Under the pieces are notes generated by a model. It did not search any database. It had not been told where the DNA came from and saw nothing but the letters and a program-made list of their open reading frames with translations. A program made the translations under genes and the position numbers. Source: Azonexaceae bacterium (GTDB lineage: Bacteria; Pseudomonadota; Gammaproteobacteria; Burkholderiales; Rhodocyclaceae). Taken from it: a stretch of 64,000 bases of DNA. The stretch covers positions 1 to 64,000 of the forward strand of contig SSSZ01000099.1 in the NCBI GenBank assembly GCA_009469675.1. Reading direction: 5' to 3'. How positions within the stretch are numbered: the first letter of the stretch is position 1; every line of letters begins with the position of its first letter. Below, piece by piece: positions 59,587 through 64,000 of this stretch.

Positions 59587-60062
59587 CCAGCCCCGCTTCC
59601 CGCCGATGCCGCCAGGGCGGCGTGTCGATCTTCACGGCTTTGTTTTTCCTCGTTCTCTTCGGCGTCCTGGCCGCCCTCATGGCCCGGATGACTGCCGTTT
59701 CCCACGCCACGGCGAGCGAGGACATCCTCGCCGCCCGCGCCTACCAGGCGGCCCGGGGCGGGGCGGAGTGGGGCCTCTACCAGGTGCTGCGGCCCGACCT
59801 CGTGCCGCCGGTGCTGCAAGCCTGCTTCGCCGCCGCCAACCCGCCGGGCCTGGGAGCGAACGTGGCGGTGGGCTGCGAATCCTTTCCCCTTGCCGCCCCC
59901 GGCGATTACTTCGAAGGCAGCCGGCAGTTCCGCATCTACCGCATCACCGCCACCGCCCAGATCCCGGGGCCGGGGCTGACGGTCGAGCGGCAGTTCCGGG
60001 TAGTGGTGGAAAAATGCATCGACAACGCCGTCCCCGGGGCGCCGATGGAATGCCTGCGTTAG
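59583..60062 (+). CDS. mshP: MSHA biogenesis protein MshP-like
   Basis: 159 residues with one N-terminal membrane helix, GGVSIFTALFFLVLFGVLAA, which resembles a pilin helix but lacks the +5 Glu, as usual for MshP/PilX-like proteins. AARAYQAARGGAEWGLYQVL is the conserved segment after the helix. Four Cys occur in the globular part (QACFA, VGCES, EKCID, MECLR). ATGA overlap with mshO. Confidence 0.82.
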   Translation: MTSPASRRCRQGGVSIFTALFFLVLFGVLAALMARMTAVSHATASEDILAARAYQAARGGAEWGLYQVLRPDLVPPVLQACFAAANPPGLGANVAVGCESFPLAAPGDYFEGSRQFRIYRITATAQIPGPGLTVERQFRVVVEKCIDNAVPGAPMECLR

Positions 60063-60077
60063 CATGAAGGAGAGGCC

Positions 60078-63000
60078 ATGAACCGCGATCAGCCCATCGT
60101 CCGCCGGGGGCCGGCCCTCCTCGCCGCCGGGTTGCTGACCCTCGCCCTGTCGGCCGGGGCGGCGGTCACCGAACTCAACCCGAACGGCGGCACCTCCGCC
60201 GCCAACGGCCTGCACATCTACCTGGAGAGCACCTCCAAGATACAGGTGCGCCGCCTCAACAACACCGGCCAGGTCTATAGCCCGACCGTCACGCCGGCCA
60301 GCAACAACCTGGACAACGGCATCTTCCTGCGCGCCAACGGCACGGTCTACGGGCCTTCCCACACAGTGGGGGGCACCTTTTCCCCCACCGCCTACAACAC
60401 CCAGACGATTTCCGCCGCCTCCCCCGCCGGCAACATCACCGACGGCACCACCCAGACCGCCACCGGCACCTACGGCATCACCAACGGGCCGCAGCTTTCG
60501 GTGGTGTACACCTACCTGCGGCCCTTCGATTTCGTCACCCTGTCGGTCACCCTGACCATCCCCGCCGGCTACCCGGTGGCCGCCAACAACCCGGTGCGCT
60601 ACTACCACGCCGTCGACACCTACCTGGGCGGCAGCGACAACGGCTGCGGCGTCACTTTCACCGACTCCAACGGCCACCGGGTGGTCGGCACCTATCCCCC
60701 GGCGTCGGGGACGACTTGCCCCTCGAGCACGGCGATACCGGCCGGCGTGAGCATCATCGAATCGTTCCGGGAACGGGGCGGCTTGCCGTTCAGCCGGTAT
60801 TGCACCGCCCTGTGGAGCGATTTCTGGGATACCTCCAATCCGTTCAAGGCCTGTGCCGTCAGCAATCCGACCCAGTTGCCCAATACGGTGACGACGACCT
60901 ACCAGGATACCGGCATGGCTATCGAATACGATTTCACCGCCCCCGGCACCTACACCTTCGATTACGATTTCGTCATCGGCTCCCCCGCCGTCCCCCCCTA
61001 CGACCACCTCGAACTGCGCTACGACCCGGGGTCCAACCTCTGCCCCTTCAATATCACGGTCCTCGGCTGCCTCTCGTCGACGGTGCCCTGCCCCTCCGGC
61101 AGCGAGGTCAATGCAAGTTTCACCGGCAACGTCACCGCCAGCGGCGGCAGCACGACGCTGACCCCGGCTAGCGGCGCCTTTTCCATCGCCGCCGGCACCC
61201 CCACCGCTTCGGTCACGGCCCAGGTGGGCACGGTCAGCGCCAGCGTCACCCTGGGGGCCAATAACCTGAGTGCCGTGCCGTTCAACGGGGTCAAGTGCTG
61301 GAACGGCAGCAGCGCCACCTGCACCTTCACGGCGCCGGCCTCGTCGTGTTTTGCCGCCGACCTCGACGCCTGCAGCAACCTCACCGGCAGCCCGGCGCGC
61401 TGCGGGGCCACGGGCAACCGGCTGTACACCAAGGTGGCCGGCCAGGGCTTCAATTTCGATCTGGTGGCTTTGAAGGGCTCCCCCAAAACCGTCGATACCG
61501 CCTTTACCGGCACGGTCAGCGTCGACCTGGTGAGCAGCACGGGGACGGCAACCGGAAGCAACAAGTGCCCGACCACGTCACCGGCCACGGTGGCCGGGGT
61601 GAGCGCCCAGAACATCAGTTTCTCAGCGGGCCGGCCGGCCACCGCCACCACCTATGCCGTTCTGGCCGGCCAGAACACCCAGGCCGGGCGGAACGTCTGG
61701 GTGCGCTTCACCCAGGGCAGCGGCCCGAGTGCTACCACCGTCTGTTCGAGCGACCGCTTCGCCATCCGGCCGGCCGCGCTCACCGTCACCTCCACCGACG
61801 CCACGGCCGACGCCAGCGGCGCCAGCGCCACCGCCTTGCCCCGGCTCGCCGCCGGCGCCAACTTCAACCTCACCGCCGCCAGCGGCACGCCGGGTTACGA
61901 CGGGACGCCGACCATCAGCGCCGCCCCCATCAACGCCACCCCCATCGAGTGGCTGGCCGCCCCGGCGGGCGTCGGCACCCTGGGGGGCAGCTTCACCGCC
62001 GCCGCGCCGCTTGATGGTACGGCCAGCGGCACCTTCACCTACAGCGAGGTGGGCTATTTCCGCTTCCAGGCCAGGGGGGTGGCCGACGCAACCTACACCG
62101 CCGCCTACCAGGATGGCAGCGACACGGTCTGCCAGAAGAACGCCGCCGGTGCCGACGCCTTCGCCAACACCGCCAACGCCGCCGGCAAGGTCGGCTGCCT
62201 GTTCGGCAATACGGCGGCGACTAACCATTTCGGGCGCTTCTTCCCCGATCATTTCGACGTGGCCGTCACCGAGGGCTGCGCCGCCGGCACCTTCACCTAC
62301 TCCGGCCAGCCCTTCGGGGCGACGGTCACGGCCCGCAACGCCGCCGGCGGGGCCACCGCCAACTACCAGGGGGCGAGCTACGCCCGCGCTACCACCCTGA
62401 CCGCCCGCAATGCCGGCGATACCGCCGCCAACCCCGGGGCCGGCGCCCTCGCCGGGGAGGCCATCGGGGCTGCGGCCTTCACGGGCGGCGTGGCGACCAT
62501 CACCGCGGCGACGGTGCCGGCGCTGACCTATACCGTCCCCACTGCCACGACGCCGACGGTCGTTCGCCTGCGGGCCACGGAAAATGCGCCGGGCGGCGAC
62601 GGCGTCACCTCGTTGCGGGCCCCGCCGGCGGCGACCGTCGAAGGCACTACCACCGTCCGCAGCGGCCGGCTTGCCATCGGCAACGCCTACGGCAGCGAAT
62701 TCATCGCCCTGCCGGTGCGGTCTGAAACCCAGTTCTGGACGGCCACCGGCTGGCAGCGCAATGTGAACGACAGTTGCACAGCCCTCACGGTGCCGACCAG
62801 CGCCAATGCCGGCCTGACCTTCGCCACCCAGACGCCGTCCAACCAGCTGGCGGCCGGCGAAACGGCAGCGGCCTTCGGGGTGGTCGCCGATGCTTTTGGC
62901 CGCGCCCCGGTGGTTGCCGGCAACGCCGGCCTGCGTTTTTCCGCCCCCGGCGCCGGAAATTTCGGCTATGTCGACGTGGTCGGCAACATCGTGCGTGGGG

Positions 63001-63098
63001 CCAATACCTGGCTGCTCTTGGCAACGCCGACTTCGCGGGTGTGTTTCGGCAGTTGCGGTCCGCGCAACTCGATTATCTATTCGCAGGAGCGTTTTTGA
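60078..63098 (+). CDS. mshQ: MSHA locus large exported protein MshQ-like (DUF6701)
   Basis: 1006 residues. A signal peptide (ALLAAGLLTLALSAGAAV) is followed by an N-terminal beta-rich domain of about 300 residues (TYLRPFDFVTLSVTLTIPAG) and then the MshQ/DUF6701 region: DRFAIRPAALTVTSTDATAD, FGRFFPDHFDVAVTEGCAAG, FTYSGQPFGATVTARNAAGG, near the end GLRFSAPGAGNFGYVDV. Many Cys suggest disulfides. MshQ proteins often carry an N-terminal LamG-type domain; I do not see its motifs here. Thought to be exposed at the pilus or cell surface; the exact role is unknown. A possible start of the next transcript lies in the AT-rich 66 bases after the stop. Confidence 0.85.
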   Translation: MNRDQPIVRRGPALLAAGLLTLALSAGAAVTELNPNGGTSAANGLHIYLESTSKIQVRRLNNTGQVYSPTVTPASNNLDNGIFLRANGTVYGPSHTVGGTFSPTAYNTQTISAASPAGNITDGTTQTATGTYGITNGPQLSVVYTYLRPFDFVTLSVTLTIPAGYPVAANNPVRYYHAVDTYLGGSDNGCGVTFTDSNGHRVVGTYPPASGTTCPSSTAIPAGVSIIESFRERGGLPFSRYCTALWSDFWDTSNPFKACAVSNPTQLPNTVTTTYQDTGMAIEYDFTAPGTYTFDYDFVIGSPAVPPYDHLELRYDPGSNLCPFNITVLGCLSSTVPCPSGSEVNASFTGNVTASGGSTTLTPASGAFSIAAGTPTASVTAQVGTVSASVTLGANNLSAVPFNGVKCWNGSSATCTFTAPASSCFAADLDACSNLTGSPARCGATGNRLYTKVAGQGFNFDLVALKGSPKTVDTAFTGTVSVDLVSSTGTATGSNKCPTTSPATVAGVSAQNISFSAGRPATATTYAVLAGQNTQAGRNVWVRFTQGSGPSATTVCSSDRFAIRPAALTVTSTDATADASGASATALPRLAAGANFNLTAASGTPGYDGTPTISAAPINATPIEWLAAPAGVGTLGGSFTAAAPLDGTASGTFTYSEVGYFRFQARGVADATYTAAYQDGSDTVCQKNAAGADAFANTANAAGKVGCLFGNTAATNHFGRFFPDHFDVAVTEGCAAGTFTYSGQPFGATVTARNAAGGATANYQGASYARATTLTARNAGDTAANPGAGALAGEAIGAAAFTGGVATITAATVPALTYTVPTATTPTVVRLRATENAPGGDGVTSLRAPPAATVEGTTTVRSGRLAIGNAYGSEFIALPVRSETQFWTATGWQRNVNDSCTALTVPTSANAGLTFATQTPSNQLAAGETAAAFGVVADAFGRAPVVAGNAGLRFSAPGAGNFGYVDVVGNIVRGANTWLLLATPTSRVCFGSCGPRNSIIYSQERF

Positions 63099-63164
63099 GA
63101 AAAAGCCGTTGTAATTTAATGTGTTGCGGGATATCCTTCGTGAAATACTTTAGTTGATGGTGCG

Positions 63165-64000
63165 ATGCTGCCAAAACTGCGGGCAAAAAACACAAAAGGC
63201 TGGATGGCGGTGGTGTGCCGGGGAGGGCGCATCGACCTGGCCTATGCCGTCCGTGCCCGGGACGAGCGGCCGCTCATCGAACGCCTCGATTCCTTCCGCG
63301 TCGAGGCCGGCGAGGCCGACGCCCTGCAGCGCCTGCGGGCGTCGCACCAGCTCAAGGCCTACGCCTGCACCACCCTGCTGCCGGAAAGCGATTATCGCCT
63401 GCTCCAGGTCGATGCACCCGCCGTGGCGGCGGAAGAACGCACTTCGGCGGTGCGCTGGCGCCTGAAGGACATGGTGGACTTTCCCATCGATACCGCCGCC
63501 GTCGGCGTCCTCGACATTCCCTTGAAGGACAGCGCCGCCGGCCGCCAGCCCAGCGTCTTCGCGGTGACCGCCGGAGCCGAGGCGGTGGGCCGCTGCATGC
63601 GCCTCTTCGACGGCGCCAGGGTGCCGCTCGCCGCCATCGACATTCCCGAGCTGGCCCAGCGCAACGTCGCCGCCCTCTTCGAAGAGGCCAACCGCGGCCT
63701 GGCTTTCCTCAGCCTGGGCGAAGCCGACAGCCTGCTCACCATCACCTACGGCGGCGAGCTTTATCTCGCCCGCCGCATCGAGGTTTCCGCCCGCACCCTG
63801 GCAGAGGCCGAGGGCGAGCGGCGCCAGGTCTTGGTCGAGCGCCTCGTCCTCGAACTGCAGCGCACCCTCGACAATTTCGACCGCCAGTACAATTTTATTT
63901 CCGTCGTCCGCCTGGTGCTTGCCAGCGAGCAGCCCGCCGACTGGCTCCTCGCCGCCCTCGGCGAAAACCTCTACGTCCCGGTGCAGGCCATGGATCTGGC
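63165..64000 (+). CDS. mshI: MSHA biogenesis protein MshI (partial, runs off the right edge)
   Basis: The frame is open from the ATG at 63165 to the end of the window (278 codons seen, no stop). It encodes a PilM/MshI-like actin-fold protein: TKGWMAVVCRGGRIDLAYAV at the N-terminus, SAVRWRLKDMVDFPIDTAAV, PLAAIDIPELAQRNVAALFE, GLAFLSLGEADSLLTITYGG and LQRTLDNFDRQYNFISVVR are all characteristic of MshI. It would sit in the cytoplasm and link to MshJ/K, expected to follow outside the window. Small overlapping frames in this stretch are shadows of it. Confidence 0.85.
   Translation, partial: MLPKLRAKNTKGWMAVVCRGGRIDLAYAVRARDERPLIERLDSFRVEAGEADALQRLRASHQLKAYACTTLLPESDYRLLQVDAPAVAAEERTSAVRWRLKDMVDFPIDTAAVGVLDIPLKDSAAGRQPSVFAVTAGAEAVGRCMRLFDGARVPLAAIDIPELAQRNVAALFEEANRGLAFLSLGEADSLLTITYGGELYLARRIEVSARTLAEAEGERRQVLVERLVLELQRTLDNFDRQYNFISVVRLVLASEQPADWLLAALGENLYVPVQAMDL

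Overview
The window is GC-rich chromosomal DNA from a Gram-negative bacterium, most likely a betaproteobacterium of the Rhodocyclales group. The evidence is the very high third-position GC, the housekeeping blocks (rhodanese-grxC-secB-gpsA-trmL, glyA-nrdR-ribD, envC-ctpA, darP/pmbA), the finR/fpr pair, the FcbT-type TRAP transporter and the MSHA pilus locus. The species cannot be fixed from sequence reading alone. I saw no tRNA, rRNA, CRISPR array or complete insertion sequence.

Layout. (1) 0.2-9.1 kb: two tandem copies of a pair made of an outer-membrane Slam-like barrel (TPR plus DUF560) and an exported FecR-domain protein with a TbpB-like C-terminal domain. Between the copies sit a GT4-like glycosyltransferase and a TPR/GT41 (O-GlcNAc-transferase-like) enzyme. 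I read this as a duplicated type XI secretion-like locus with a possible cargo-glycosylation module, the most novel part of the window. (2) 9.1-25.2 kb: a small membrane protein and folA, then a long minus-strand glycogen/alpha-glucan operon (glgC, GH57, GH57 glucanotransferase, glgP, pgi, an unknown exported protein, glgA) with divergent glgB. A lower-GC HEPN/MNT toxin-antitoxin-like island with a PD-(D/E)xK-like protein and a hairpin-rich intergenic element interrupts the operon. (3) 25.3-35.3 kb: hybrid sensor kinase, glk, thyA, M17 aminopeptidase, a PilZ-like protein, mog, darP, pmbA. (4) 35.4-41.3 kb: a TRAP transporter whose binding protein (plus strand) is separated from its membrane subunits (minus strand) by finR, fpr and dps. 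A good OxyR-type site lies upstream of dps. (5) 41.4-52.9 kb: housekeeping genes, including a BigR/SqrR-like ArsR regulator in front of rhodanese and glutaredoxin genes. (6) 53.0-64.0 kb: an MSHA-type IV pilus operon (mshE, mshG, pseudopilins, mshC, D, O, P, Q) ending in mshI, which runs off the right edge.

How the parts fit: glk, pgi, glgC/A/B, glgP and two GH57 enzymes make a nearly self-contained glucose-to-glycogen-and-back pathway. MshE carries the tandem c-di-GMP-binding MshEN motifs and the 31-kb gene encodes a PilZ-like domain, so attachment may be under c-di-GMP control. The Slam/FecR loci and the MSHA pilus are both surface systems.
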